Counted from the stretch's first letter, positions 48,622 to 57,327 are shown. The stretch is DNA of 63,366 nucleotides from Bacillus sp. FJAT-27445 (GCF_001510665.1 NZ_LMTI01000009.1:1-63366); one strand, 5' to 3'. Notes: a model not told the origin generated them from the letters alone. Numbers and translations: made by a program.

Positions 48622-49461
48622 ATGAAGAAAGCAATTATCAGCCTTGAGAATGTTTCATTTCAATATAACAATGGAGATAGGTATGCCCTCCAGGATGTAA
48701 GTTTTAACGTGTATGAGGGTGAGTGGCTTGCGATTGTGGGCCATAATGGGTCTGGAAAATCTACATTGGCTAGACTGTTAAACGGCCTCCAATATCCTCA
48801 AAAAGGGGAAATTGTTGTCGGAGGAATCCCGCTCAGCGAACAGACTGTCTGGGATATCCGCAAGAAACTCGGTATGGTGTTTCAGAATCCGGACAATCAA
48901 TTTGTTGGCACGACAGTAAAAGATGATGTGGCTTTTGGTTTGGAAAACAATGGCATCCCTCAAGAGGAGATGGCCGTCTCGGTATCAGAAGCTTTGGCAA
49001 AGGTTAAGATGGAACAATTTCTTAATCAAGAGCCGCACCATCTTTCCGGCGGGCAAAAACAGCGGGTAGCAATTGCCGGAGTCCTGGCACTTAGGCCTTC
49101 AATCATCATTCTTGATGAAGCTACCTCGATGCTGGATCCAAGAGGACGGGAGGAAGTGCTTGAAACCGTCAGGCTATTAAAGGATGAGAAGTCCTTGACC
49201 GTCATTTCCATTACCCATGACCTTGATGAAGCTTCCCGGGCTGATAGGATCATTGTCATGAACCAGGGGAAGGTTTACCGGGAAGGGAACCCGGAAGAAA
49301 TTTTTGCTCTGGATGAAGAACTGGTCTCCCTCGGCCTTGATATTCCGTTTGCGGTAAAAATGGGGAAGGCGTTAGTTGAAAAAGGCATGAAGCTGCCAAA
49401 AAATTATTTGTCTGAAGAAGAGTTGGTGACTGAACTATGGACATATCACTCCAGGATATAG
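48622..49461 (+). CDS. ecfA1: EcfA1, ECF transporter ATPase subunit
   Basis: The 279-residue ABC ATPase has Walker [10 protein letters not shown] (40-48), Q-loop FQNPDNQF, signature LSGGQKQR and Walker [14 protein letters not shown]. With EcfA2 and EcfT it powers several vitamin/metal S-components in the cytoplasmic membrane. I use ATG 48622 (MKKAII), because GAGGAGG ends 9 bases before it; an ATG at 48613 directly abuts the site. It overlaps ecfA2 by 25 bases. S-components are not encoded here. Confidence 0.95.
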   Translation: MKKAIISLENVSFQYNNGDRYALQDVSFNVYEGEWLAIVGHNGSGKSTLARLLNGLQYPQKGEIVVGGIPLSEQTVWDIRKKLGMVFQNPDNQFVGTTVKDDVAFGLENNGIPQEEMAVSVSEALAKVKMEQFLNQEPHHLSGGQKQRVAIAGVLALRPSIIILDEATSMLDPRGREEVLETVRLLKDEKSLTVISITHDLDEASRADRIIVMNQGKVYREGNPEEIFALDEELVSLGLDIPFAVKMGKALVEKGMKLPKNYLSEEELVTELWTYHSRI

Positions 49462-50303
49462 AGTACAAATACCAGGCCGGTACGCCTTTTGAAAGGTTGG
49501 CTGTCAGTAATGTTACACTTGATATTCCATCAGGAACTTATTTGGCAATCATTGGCCATACCGGCTCCGGAAAATCGACTGTTCTTCAACATTTAAACGG
49601 CCTGCTTCAGCCTACTTCAGGAAGTGTCGAAATCGGAGACAGGACAATCAAGGCAGGAAAAAAGGAGAAAAACCTGAAGGCAGTTCGCCAAAAGGTGGGG
49701 ATTGTTTTCCAGTTCCCTGAACACCAGCTTTTTGAGGAAACGGTTGAAAAGGATATTTGCTTCGGGCCAATGAACTTTGGCGTATCGGAAGCGGAAGCAA
49801 AGGAAAGAGCAAGGGTCGCTATCCGACAGGTGGGCCTTGGCGAAGAAATTTTACAAAAGTCCCCCTTCGAGCTGTCAGGGGGGCAAATGCGCCGTGTCGC
49901 CATTGCCGGTGTTCTGGCTATGGAGCCTGAAGTCATCGTTCTGGATGAACCAACCGCAGGGCTTGACCCCCGCGGGAGGAAGGAAATTATGGATATGTTT
50001 TACCGCCTTCACCGCGACAGGGGGCTGTCGACTATACTGGTAACGCACAGCATGGAGGATGCCGCGCGATATGCGGACAAAATTGCCATACTGCACCAGG
50101 GCAGGACAGTTAAAATCGGCACGCCTGAAGAAATATTTTCAAACCCGGCTGAGCTGGTTTCGCTCGGTCTTGATGTTCCTGAGGCGGTACGCTTCCAGCT
50201 GAAATGGGAAGAGAAAATGGGCACTAAGCTCGGCAGGACGTATTTGACAATTGAAGAGCTCGCCGATACGCTTTCCCGGTACATTGGGGGTGGGCAGCCA
50301 TGA
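49437..50303 (+). CDS. ecfA2: EcfA2, ECF transporter ATPase subunit
   Basis: The 288-residue ABC ATPase has Walker [10 protein letters not shown] (40-48), Q-loop [13 protein letters not shown], signature LSGGQMRR and Walker [14 protein letters not shown]. The second ATPase of the shared ECF module; overlaps both neighbours (ecfA1 by 25, ecfT by 4 bases). Confidence 0.95.
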   Translation: MDISLQDIEYKYQAGTPFERLAVSNVTLDIPSGTYLAIIGHTGSGKSTVLQHLNGLLQPTSGSVEIGDRTIKAGKKEKNLKAVRQKVGIVFQFPEHQLFEETVEKDICFGPMNFGVSEAEAKERARVAIRQVGLGEEILQKSPFELSGGQMRRVAIAGVLAMEPEVIVLDEPTAGLDPRGRKEIMDMFYRLHRDRGLSTILVTHSMEDAARYADKIAILHQGRTVKIGTPEEIFSNPAELVSLGLDVPEAVRFQLKWEEKMGTKLGRTYLTIEELADTLSRYIGGGQP

Positions 50304-51097
50304 TGGAGAAAATGATTTTCGGGCGATACGTCCCTGCTGAATCGGCAGTCCATCAAATGGATCCTCGCTCAAAACTGATACTCGTCTTTACCTTTGTAGG
50401 GATTGTATTCCTTGCAAATAATGTCTTAACCTATTCTTTATTGGGAATTTATACGTTTTATTTATTGGGACTGTCGAAAATTCCGATCAGGTTCTTATTT
50501 GAAGGGCTAAAGCCAATTTTTTTCCTTGTCATTTTTACGTTGCTGCTCCATCTGTTCCTGACCAAAGAAGGGGACGTCGTTGCCGATCTTGGCTTTGTGA
50601 AAATTTACGAAGGCGGCATCAGGCAGGGGATTTTCATCTCAATGCGCTTTTTCTTCCTGATTCTCGTTACGTCACTTTTGACATTGACTACGACGCCGAT
50701 TGAGATTACGGACGGCCTTGAGACTCTTTTAAACCCGCTGAAGAAAATTCGCTTCCCGGTTCACGAAATGGCGTTAATGATGTCGATTTCCCTGAGGTTC
50801 ATTCCAACCCTTATGCAGGAAACAGATAAAATCATGAAAGCCCAGACCGCAAGAGGCGTTGAATTTGCGAGCGGCCCGATTAAGGAACGGGTGAAAGCAA
50901 TCATCCCATTGCTAATCCCTCTGTTTGTCAGTTCATTTAAACGGGCTGAGGATCTGGCGACGGCAATGGAGGCAAGGGGATACCGGGGCGGCGAAGGCCG
51001 GACACGTTTCCGCCAGCTGCAATGGAAGCCGCTTGATACACTGCAAATCTGCCTGCTTTTATTACTGGCTGTTGTTCTTGTTTTACTAAGGTCTTAA
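50300..51097 (+). CDS. ecfT: EcfT, ECF transporter transmembrane coupling subunit
   Basis: The 265-residue membrane protein has about five or six hydrophobic spans and the two coupling-helix ARG motifs (AQTARGV near 190, AMEARGY near 227) that dock in the ATPases. It links ATP hydrolysis to S-component toppling. Confidence 0.94.
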   Translation: MMEKMIFGRYVPAESAVHQMDPRSKLILVFTFVGIVFLANNVLTYSLLGIYTFYLLGLSKIPIRFLFEGLKPIFFLVIFTLLLHLFLTKEGDVVADLGFVKIYEGGIRQGIFISMRFFFLILVTSLLTLTTTPIEITDGLETLLNPLKKIRFPVHEMALMMSISLRFIPTLMQETDKIMKAQTARGVEFASGPIKERVKAIIPLLIPLFVSSFKRAEDLATAMEARGYRGGEGRTRFRQLQWKPLDTLQICLLLLLAVVLVLLRS

Positions 51098-51108
51098 TGG
51101 AGGTCGCC

Positions 51109-51852
51109 ATGCAGCGTTACAAATGCATTGTTTCGTATGATGGGACAGGCTTTGCCGGCTATCAGGTCCAGCCTGGGAAACGAACGGTCCAGGGAGAAAT
51201 CGAAGCCGCCCTGGCAAAGATTCATAAAGGTGAAGAGGTCAAGGTCACTGCATCAGGAAGAACGGATTCAGGTGTGCATGCGAAGGGGCAGGTCATCCAC
51301 TTTGACTCTCCTCTTCCGATTCCGACAGACCGCTGGCCAGTTGCTCTGAACTCTCTGCTTGGCGGGGAAATAGTCATCCTCTCGGTTAAAAAAGTGAGCC
51401 AGGGCTTCCATGCCCGGTTTGATGCGGCCGCGAAGGAGTACCGATATGTCCTTTATCTCGGCAGACACAAAAACCCCTTTAAACGAAATTATGCCTCCCA
51501 TTATCCTTATCCGCTCGATATTGGGAAAATGGAGGAGGCTGCCAGGCATTTATGCGGAACCCATGATTTCACAAGCTTTTGTGCTTCCAACACAGAAGTA
51601 GTCGACAAGGTAAGGACCATTAATGAGATTTCTTTTAAAAAAGAAGACGATTGCCTTGTACTGGTATTCAAAGGAAATGGATTTTTATACAATATGGTAA
51701 GGATTTTGACTGGGACGTTGATTGAGGTAGGCTCGGGAGCAAGGGAGCCTGAGGGAATTCCTGGGCTGATTGAGGCTCGGGACAGGACCCTTTCAGGGAA
51801 AACGGCACCGGCAAATGGCTTATATCTTTGGAAAGTATTATACGAGGATTAA
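51109..51852 (+). CDS. truA: tRNA pseudouridine synthase A (positions 38-40)
   Basis: The 247-residue enzyme has the catalytic Asp in GRTDSGVHA (D53). I use ATG 51109 (MQRYKC), with GGAGGT at 51099-51104; an ATG at 51097 overlaps that site. It follows ecfT closely, as in B. subtilis. Confidence 0.95.
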   Translation: MQRYKCIVSYDGTGFAGYQVQPGKRTVQGEIEAALAKIHKGEEVKVTASGRTDSGVHAKGQVIHFDSPLPIPTDRWPVALNSLLGGEIVILSVKKVSQGFHARFDAAAKEYRYVLYLGRHKNPFKRNYASHYPYPLDIGKMEEAARHLCGTHDFTSFCASNTEVVDKVRTINEISFKKEDDCLVLVFKGNGFLYNMVRILTGTLIEVGSGAREPEGIPGLIEARDRTLSGKTAPANGLYLWKVLYED

Positions 51853-51894
51853 CGATAGAATGTAAAACAACTAAACCTGGTGTATAATATTTTC

Positions 51895-51923
51895 TTGACA
51901 TACGGACCGGAAGGATTTATTAT
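51895..51923 (+). promoter_or_regulatory. SigA promoter of rplM-rpsI
   Basis: TTGACA (51895-51900), 17 bases, TATTAT (51918-51923). A second -10-like TATAAT is at 51883-51888 without a clear -35. Confidence 0.82.
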
Positions 51924-51929
51924 ATCATA

Positions 51930-52095
51930 TGTATGTATTTTAATCCCACGATAAAGCCCCGGAAAGCCTCATCGTGATTAGAAATATATGAACATGAACT
52001 TGATGGCGCAAACCCGTCCCACTGCCGCTCCCGGAACAGAGCCGGCCAGATGGAAGACGAGATGAAGCGCGTAACTACTATTTTTGGATTTAATA
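51930..52095 (+). promoter_or_regulatory. Candidate L13 ribosomal-protein leader
   Basis: The region between the promoter and rplM is long (about 175 nt) and structured: CACGAT (51947-51952) pairs with ATCGTG (51971-51976), and further GC-rich arms (CCCGGAACAGAGCCGGCC) follow. Firmicutes are known to have an L13 leader in this position. Assignment is by position and structure, not by a full model match. Confidence 0.5.
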
Positions 52096-52107
52096 GGAGG
52101 GAAACCC

Positions 52108-52545
52108 ATGCGTACAACATTTATGGCGAATGCCAACAATATCGAGCGTAAATGGTACGTAGTTGATGCTGAAGGCAAAACTCTTGGACGCCTTGCTTCC
52201 GAGGTTGCAGCAATTCTACGTGGTAAAAACAAACCAACTTTCACACCGCATGTTGACACTGGTGACAATGTAATCATCCTGAATGCTTCCAAGGTCCATC
52301 TGACTGGAAACAAGCTTCATGACAAGATTTACTACCGCCACACCCAGCATCCAGGCGGCCTTAAGCAAAGGACTGCACTTGAAATGCGCACAAACTATGC
52401 TGAGAAAATGATCGAGCTTGCTATTAAAGGCATGCTTCCAAAAAATTCTCTTGGCCGTCAAATGTTCAAAAAGCTGCACGTATATGCAGGCAGCGAGCAT
52501 CCGCACCAAGCACAAAAACCAGAAGTTTACGAACTTCGCGGATAA
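52108..52545 (+). CDS. rplM: 50S ribosomal protein L13
   Basis: The 145-residue protein has exact family length, with [21 protein letters not shown] at the start and [20 protein letters not shown] 52108 follows TAGGAGGGAAACCC; the in-frame upstream codons are leader. Confidence 0.97.
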   Translation: MRTTFMANANNIERKWYVVDAEGKTLGRLASEVAAILRGKNKPTFTPHVDTGDNVIILNASKVHLTGNKLHDKIYYRHTQHPGGLKQRTALEMRTNYAEKMIELAIKGMLPKNSLGRQMFKKLHVYAGSEHPHQAQKPEVYELRG

Positions 52546-52563
52546 TAAAGGGAGGGTATTAAC

Positions 52564-52956
52564 TTGGCACAAGTTCAATATATCGGCACAGGCCGTCGTA
52601 AAAGCTCCGTTGCCCGCGTACGTCTAGTTCCAGGCAATGGACAAATCCTAATCAATGATCGTGAAATCACTAGCTACATCCCGTTCGAAGCGTTGCGCGA
52701 AGTTGTTAAGCAGCCGCTTGTTGCTACTGAAACTCTTGGCAACTACAACATTCTTGTAAACGTTAAGGGCGGCGGTTATACTGGCCAGGCTGGCGCTATC
52801 CGCCACGGCATTGCCCGTGCATTGCTGCAAGCTGACCCGGAATTTCGTCCAACACTGAAGCGCGCAGGCCTTCTTACTCGTGACGCCCGCATGAAAGAGC
52901 GTAAGAAATACGGTCTTAAAGGCGCACGCCGTGCACCTCAGTTCTCAAAGCGTTAA
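52564..52956 (+). CDS. rpsI: 30S ribosomal protein S9
   Basis: The 130-residue protein starts [21 protein letters not shown] and ends in the RRAPQFSKR tail that reaches the P-site tRNA. TTG start with AAAGGGAGGGTATTAAC upstream. An intrinsic terminator follows; after it the gene order departs from B. subtilis. Confidence 0.97.
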   Translation: MAQVQYIGTGRRKSSVARVRLVPGNGQILINDREITSYIPFEALREVVKQPLVATETLGNYNILVNVKGGGYTGQAGAIRHGIARALLQADPEFRPTLKRAGLLTRDARMKERKKYGLKGARRAPQFSKR

Positions 52957-52978
52957 TATCGTTTTTATATCAACGTTT

Positions 52979-53020
52979 ACAGGCTATTTCATTTATGATG
53001 AAATAGCCTGTTTTTGTTTT
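52979..53020 (+). terminator. Terminator A after rpsI
   Basis: ACAGGCTATTTCAT (52979-52992) pairs perfectly with ATGAAATAGCCTGT (52998-53011), then T-rich. The 54-base block 52967-53020 matches 55477-55530 at 49 positions. Confidence 0.93.
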
Positions 53021-53041
53021 AATAAAAGTTGTGATTGTAAA

Positions 53042-53089
53042 TTGAATGTACCTATGTTGATGACAGGCACAAACAGTGGTATTGGAAAA
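53042..53089 (+). pseudogene. Relic of the 5' end of a short-chain dehydrogenase gene
   Basis: Read from TTG 53042 the bases give LNVPMLMTGTNSGIGK, which is the N-terminal strand and TGxxxGIG cofactor motif of SDR enzymes. The homology stops after about 16 codons, and the frame continues with sequence that does not resemble an SDR, into a terminator. So only the first part of a gene survives. Its small size makes chance similarity possible, but the match is to the family's most conserved motif in its proper place. Confidence 0.5.
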
Positions 53090-53107
53090 ATCCAAAAATT
53101 GATTCAT

Positions 53108-53150
53108 AAAAAAAAATCTGTAAACCTTTATTTTGGTTGTACAGATTTTT
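53108..53150. terminator. Bidirectional terminator at the end of the SpxH-like gene
   Basis: AATCTGTA (53114-53121) pairs with TACAGATT (53140-53147). A-run on the left and T-run on the right make it work on either strand; for the minus-strand gene it lies just after the stop at 53161. Confidence 0.82.
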
Positions 53151-53160
53151 TGGTTGATTG

Positions 53161-54084
53161 CTACTTTTTCAAAATATATGTCTCACCCAGAACTTCCTTA
53201 GCCTCGTAAGTTAATGGTGTTAATTCCTTTTCAATAAAAGAGTTAACATCTGATTGTTCGATATCATACATTACTTCAATTTCTTTGGAAAATAGAAGTT
53301 TTTCCTCTTCAAGCAAGGTAGAAAGAGATGGCTGTTGTTTTGGTTGTAGTTCTTCCAGATTTAGAACTTGTTTTAATCCGTCAACATAGTATTCAAACGG
53401 ACGACCACCAACAATTTTCACACCTTTATTTTCCTCATTAATCATGATAATAGTAGGAAAACCTCTGGCTCCCAAGCTTCTAGTAAGAGCAAAATCTTCA
53501 TTCAATAATTGTTGTCCGATGGGTTGTTCAGCTTCATTTACAATGGCATTTCCATCAAGTCCTAGTTTATTTACGATTTCAATCATAACGGATTGTTCTG
53601 AAATATTTTGATTAAATGCGAATAGTGCTTCTCGTGCACGGCGCAAAAATTCAAATGCCATAGCTTCATTATGATTTTTTTGAATGACCTTAAATACACG
53701 AGAAGGCGGGTAGGAAGATTGCACTGGATTATCAATCATTAAAGTCCCATCGATTGGCATTCTTGAATATTCTCCAACTTCTCTCCAGTGGCCAGCAACA
53801 TCGGCTGGTTTATAAATGCCGTTCGCAGGGTCGATAGGTCCGTCATGCCATTTTTCCAGCAAGCCGCCCATAACTGTATGAAAGTTAAAATAATTACCAT
53901 ACTGCTTTACAAAACGACGGAGCACAGGTTCAATTGCCCAGCAATGGGAACAAATTGGATCAGTCACATAATAAAGGTTAATTGATTTTTCTGGTTTATT
54001 AAAATCAATAATCTCCATCTCCTCTTCCTCAGCTACTCCGCAAATGCCTGTTTCTAGATCACAAATCATATTATTATTTTTCAA
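53161..54084 (-). CDS. DsbA-family thioredoxin-fold protein, similar to ClpXP adaptor SpxH (YjbH)
   Basis: The 307-residue protein has a CxxC redox motif CSHC (C45, C48) inside VTDPICSHCWAIEPVLRRF, which resembles YjbH/SpxH, and a thioredoxin-like fold with cis-Pro loop GARGFPTI near residue 210. SpxH in Bacillus feeds Spx to ClpXP; others of this family are FrnE-like isomerases. Extra CxxxxxC at C8/C15 near the N terminus could bind metal. TTG start at 54084, with GAGGAAG upstream on the minus strand. It lies 45 bases downstream of the FMN reductase gene in the same direction, so likely one operon. The function as adaptor is uncertain. Confidence 0.8.
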   Translation of the reverse strand: MKNNNMICDLETGICGVAEEEEMEIIDFNKPEKSINLYYVTDPICSHCWAIEPVLRRFVKQYGNYFNFHTVMGGLLEKWHDGPIDPANGIYKPADVAGHWREVGEYSRMPIDGTLMIDNPVQSSYPPSRVFKVIQKNHNEAMAFEFLRRAREALFAFNQNISEQSVMIEIVNKLGLDGNAIVNEAEQPIGQQLLNEDFALTRSLGARGFPTIIMINEENKGVKIVGGRPFEYYVDGLKQVLNLEELQPKQQPSLSTLLEEEKLLFSKEIEVMYDIEQSDVNSFIEKELTPLTYEAKEVLGETYILKK

Positions 54085-54129
54085 TTCAATCTTCCTCTTT
54101 TCTATATAGAATTAAATCATATCCATAAA

Positions 54130-54693
54130 TTACTTTCTAATTGTTTTCAATGCAGTAGACCAAGCTATGACCTCATTTAACATTGTTTGAACGGTTTCTT
54201 CATGAAACGGTGCCGGTTTAAAGGTTCTCATTTCTTCAAAATCAGTAAAGAGGCTTAATGCCGGCTGGGTACCTACTGTTGCAACCTTTGGCACAGTTAA
54301 AATCAATCGTAAATTATTGGCTGCAGTAACTCCAAGAGTAGAACCATAACTTACAATGCCTGCAGCTTTATGATTCCACTCAACATACAAATAATCTATG
54401 GCATCTTTTAACCCTGACGTAACGGCTTTGTTGTACTCCGGAGTGACAAAAACAAAGCCATCAAGTTCATTAATTTTTTTTGACCAAACTTTTGCTTCTG
54501 GTGCTTGATAATCCTGTGACATAATGGCAGGAATAGGTTCATTAAATTGTGGCAGGCCGTAATCTTTAATATCTACCAACTCAAATTCAGCATCATCCGC
54601 TCTTTTATCCGCGATTGATTTCACCCATTCCGCCACTTGTAAATTTACTCTTGAATCTCTTGTACTCCCAGTAATAATACCAATTTTAATCAT
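54130..54693 (-). CDS. NAD(P)H-dependent FMN reductase, flavodoxin-like fold
   Basis: The 187-residue protein has the phosphate-binding loop ITGSTRDSRVN (8-17) and FVTPEYNKAVTSGLKDAIDYL near residue 83, typical of NADPH-dependent FMN/quinone or azo reductases. These reduce flavin or quinones by two electrons. CAGGAGGAAGAACT precedes the ATG on the minus strand. It is divergent from a TetR-type gene (178-base gap), a usual layout for a repressor and its target. Confidence 0.88.
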   Translation of the reverse strand: MIKIGIITGSTRDSRVNLQVAEWVKSIADKRADDAEFELVDIKDYGLPQFNEPIPAIMSQDYQAPEAKVWSKKINELDGFVFVTPEYNKAVTSGLKDAIDYLYVEWNHKAAGIVSYGSTLGVTAANNLRLILTVPKVATVGTQPALSLFTDFEEMRTFKPAPFHEETVQTMLNEVIAWSTALKTIRK

Positions 54694-54753
54694 AGTTCTT
54701 CCTCCTGAGATTGTTTTATTTCCCTTTATATTTTCTTGGGCAAAGTTGATTAT

Positions 54754-54783
54754 TTGCCTTACAATTGAATCTTAAGTCATAAT
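54754..54783 (+). promoter_or_regulatory. Candidate promoter of the TetR-type gene
   Basis: TTGCCT (54754-54759), 18 bases, CATAAT (54778-54783). The divergent reductase promoter is not clear (TATAAA on the minus strand near 54729). I did not find a convincing palindromic operator. Confidence 0.4.
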
Positions 54784-54870
54784 GAACATGACCAACACCA
54801 ATAGTTCTCTGGATTTGTCGTTTATACAACACATTGAAGAAATTGTTTAGAAAGTAGGCGTGGGTAACAA

Positions 54871-55440
54871 ATGATTCAATCAAAGACGGACCCCCGAGTT
54901 CTGCGTACTCGCAAATTAATAATGGATTCTTTCATTGACCTTTCAGGGGAAAAGGAATTTAAGGATATTACTGTTAAGGATATTACATCTAAGGCTATGA
55001 TTAATCGCGCCACATTCTATTATCATTTTGAGGATATATATGACTTACTGGAAAAGGTATTATCAGAAGTATTGTTAGTTAATTTGGATTATGATTACTA
55101 CCAAAATAACGGACTAAATGAAGAGGCGCTGGTTAACATTTTCATAGCGATCACAAGTTTTCAAAAGTCATTATCTAATCGCTGCCATAGAGGATATGAA
55201 GATACCATTGCCCGTATTATTAGGGAACAGCTTGAAATCATTTTTTATAAAATGTTGTTAAAACAACGGCCAACTGAAGATGAGCATCCCCTAAAGGTTA
55301 CAGCTGTCGTGCTGAGTTGGGGAATTTACGGGGCTTCTGTAGAATGGAGGAGAAATAGTAAGGAGATACCACCCGAGGAATTTATCAAATCAGCAATTCC
55401 TTATATATTGTTGGGAAGTAATTTTGGGGCAACTAACTAA
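54871..55440 (+). CDS. TetR/AcrR-family transcriptional regulator
   Basis: The 189-residue protein has an N-terminal helix-turn-helix FKDITVKDITSKAMINRATFYYHF (about 28-51) and a variable helical ligand-binding part. It is divergent from the FMN reductase/SpxH-like pair and probably represses it; ligand unknown. Terminator B follows. Base composition is AT-rich compared with rpsI. Confidence 0.88.
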   Translation: MIQSKTDPRVLRTRKLIMDSFIDLSGEKEFKDITVKDITSKAMINRATFYYHFEDIYDLLEKVLSEVLLVNLDYDYYQNNGLNEEALVNIFIAITSFQKSLSNRCHRGYEDTIARIIREQLEIIFYKMLLKQRPTEDEHPLKVTAVVLSWGIYGASVEWRRNSKEIPPEEFIKSAIPYILLGSNFGATN

Positions 55441-55487
55441 AATATATGGACGATTATTAATCGTAAACTCTTTGGTATATCAACTTT

Positions 55488-55530
55488 TACAGGCTATCTC
55501 TTTTATGATGAGATAGCCTGTTTTTGTGTT
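55488..55530 (+). terminator. Terminator B, near-copy of terminator A
   Basis: ACAGGCTATCTC (55489-55500) pairs with GAGATAGCCTGT (55510-55521), then T-rich. Compared with terminator A, T-A in the stem is C-G here, a compensatory change. It ends the TetR-type gene. Confidence 0.92.
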
Positions 55531-55666
55531 TGGAGTCGTTAGTAAATAGAGATAAGGGTAATTGATGGAAATCTATGTTAGCAAGGTAATAGAAGAAATG
55601 TTTTATTTCATGCTTCGGGAGCAAATAATAAACCTAATCCATTTAACTCTAACAGGAGGATATGAG

Positions 55667-55990
55667 ATGCCAAAAATTACAGTTTTAGGATTTGGTACTT
55701 TTGAAGTAGAGTCAGGGAAAAAACTGGTGTTGGGATTAGAAGACAATGGTATAGATATACTGCACCGGTGCGGAGGAAAGGCCAAGTGTACATCCTGCAG
55801 AGTGGAAGTGTTGGAAGGTGGCTATGATGATTTAACAAATATAGAAAGGAACGCATTTTTTGATAAAGGCTTAGTAGATGACTTTTTACGTTTATCCTGT
55901 CAAATACGTGTTAATGATGATTTGACTGTTCGTCCAATTATGACCGTACAGAATTCCGGACTTGAAGTGGGGCCGAGACCGGCTGATTAG
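55667..55990 (+). CDS. [2Fe-2S] ferredoxin-like protein
   Basis: The 107-residue protein has cysteines C35, C41, C44 and C78 in the plant-type pattern CxxxxxCxxC...C, which bind a [2Fe-2S] cluster. I use ATG 55667 (MPKITVLGFG), with AGGAGGATATGAG upstream; longer in-frame starts give a non-homologous extension. It may pass electrons for nearby oxidoreductases, but its partner cannot be named. Confidence 0.85.
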   Translation: MPKITVLGFGTFEVESGKKLVLGLEDNGIDILHRCGGKAKCTSCRVEVLEGGYDDLTNIERNAFFDKGLVDDFLRLSCQIRVNDDLTVRPIMTVQNSGLEVGPRPAD

Positions 55991-56090
55991 GATGCCTGCA
56001 GGGAGCCTCTACGGCAGAAAAGGTTGAGTTCGGTGTACTTATTAAAATCCATTCTTCCATATTAGACAAAAATAGGATGAGCCCATTTAC

Positions 56091-56118
56091 TTGGTAAATT
56101 TTTCATTCGATATATAAT
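56091..56118 (+). promoter_or_regulatory. Candidate promoter of the short-chain dehydrogenase gene
   Basis: TTGGTA (56091-56096), 16 bases, TATAAT (56113-56118). The leader of about 125 nt then holds an inverted repeat, ACTATC (56177-56182) and GATAGT (56199-56204), followed by a second -10-like TATAGT (56204-56209). The repeat could be an operator. Confidence 0.5.
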
Positions 56119-56249
56119 TAAATTATACTATTAATTAAAGATATTTTAATGAATGATATTTTATTAAAAGGGGTACACTATCATTCCAGATATCTTACGA
56201 TAGTATAGTTTTATTCAAATTCAGAAAGAACAACAAGGGGGATAACATC

Positions 56250-57035
56250 ATGAGCAATCGATTTGATGGAAAAGTGGTATTAATTACAGGTGCGGGATCT
56301 GGTTTGGGTCAAGCCTCTGCTCTACAAGTAGCAAAAGAAGGTGCAAAACTTTCACTCGTTGATTTAAACGCTGCTTCATTAGAGGAAACAAAAAGTAAAG
56401 TGTTAGAAGTTGCACCAAACGCAGAAGTATTGCTTATTACTGCAAATGTCGCAGATGAAAAAGCAGTTGAAAACTATGTGAACGAAACAGTTGGAAAGTT
56501 CGGGAGAATCGATGGTTTCTTCAACAACGCAGGGATTGAAGGAAAACAAAGCCTAACAGAGGATTTTAGTATTGATGAATTCCAAAAAGTAGTCAATGTC
56601 AATTTAAATGGTGTGTTTTATGGTTTAAAACACGTATTGAAAGTAATGAGAGAACAAGGATTTGGCTCAGTTGTTAATACGGCTTCCGTTGGTGGTATTC
56701 GTGGGGTGGGAAACCAATCTGGTTATGCAGCTAGTAAACACGGCGTGGTCGGATTAACAAGAAACTCAGGAATTGAATATGGCCAATACGGAATCAGTAT
56801 CAAAGCTATTGCACCAGGCGCAATTATGACACCAATGGTCGAAGGTTCATTAAAACAAATCGATCCGGACAATTGGGAAGAAGTAGGAAAACAGTTTGTT
56901 GAGCCAAACCCAATGAAACGTTTCGGTAAACCGGAAGAAGTGGGATATTTAGTGGCATTCCTGCTATCCGATCAATCCAACTTCATCAACGCAACCGTTA
57001 TTCCAATCGATGGTGGACAATCTTATAAATATTAA
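56250..57035 (+). CDS. Short-chain dehydrogenase/reductase (SDR), classical type
   Basis: The 261-residue protein has the cofactor motif TGAGSGLG (13-20), NNAG (92-95), catalytic Ser near 146, and YAASK (Y159, K163). An Asp at 38 after the second strand favours NAD(H) over NADP(H), by family rule. Substrate unknown. AAGGGGGATAACATC precedes the ATG. It stands alone, with its own promoter and terminator. Confidence 0.9.
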   Translation: MSNRFDGKVVLITGAGSGLGQASALQVAKEGAKLSLVDLNAASLEETKSKVLEVAPNAEVLLITANVADEKAVENYVNETVGKFGRIDGFFNNAGIEGKQSLTEDFSIDEFQKVVNVNLNGVFYGLKHVLKVMREQGFGSVVNTASVGGIRGVGNQSGYAASKHGVVGLTRNSGIEYGQYGISIKAIAPGAIMTPMVEGSLKQIDPDNWEEVGKQFVEPNPMKRFGKPEEVGYLVAFLLSDQSNFINATVIPIDGGQSYKY

Positions 57036-57096
57036 TGTTGCAGTTAATAGAGAATGAATAAAATTTTTTAAAAAATAAAATTCAAATCCATAGTAG

Positions 57097-57140
57097 AGGA
57101 ATTCATTTTGATTAGTCTTTTTCAAAATGAGTTCCTTTTT
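57097..57140 (+). terminator. Terminator after the SDR gene
   Basis: AGGAA-T-TCATTTTG pairs with CAAAATGA-G-TTCCT over a T-rich loop, followed by five T. Confidence 0.82.
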
Positions 57141-57280
57141 ATTGTTGTAAGGTGTAGGTTCAATTGTTTTTCTCGCGCGGGATAAAACCAGTTCCGGATT
57201 TAATAAGCTTTATTTATGTACTCTTCAGAGGCCATGCTGCATTTTGTTTACCAGTCGAGGGAGGCACCAGTAAGTAAAGC

Positions 57281-57326
57281 AAAAGGCAGGTCTGTTTGCT
57301 GAAAAACAGGCTTGCCCTTTTTTTTC
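57281..57326. terminator. Bidirectional terminator after the DinB-like gene
   Basis: AAAAGGCAGGTCTGTTT pairs with AAAACAGGCTTGCCCTTTT with small mismatches. T-run on the plus strand; on the minus strand TTTTGCTTT follows. The 57141-57280 stretch before it holds nothing I recognise. Confidence 0.8.
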
Positions 57327-57327
57327 A

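Noticed and set aside
55562-55666. 35-residue N-terminal extension of the ferredoxin
   Set aside because: ATG 55667 has a strong Shine-Dalgarno and the ferredoxin fold begins there.
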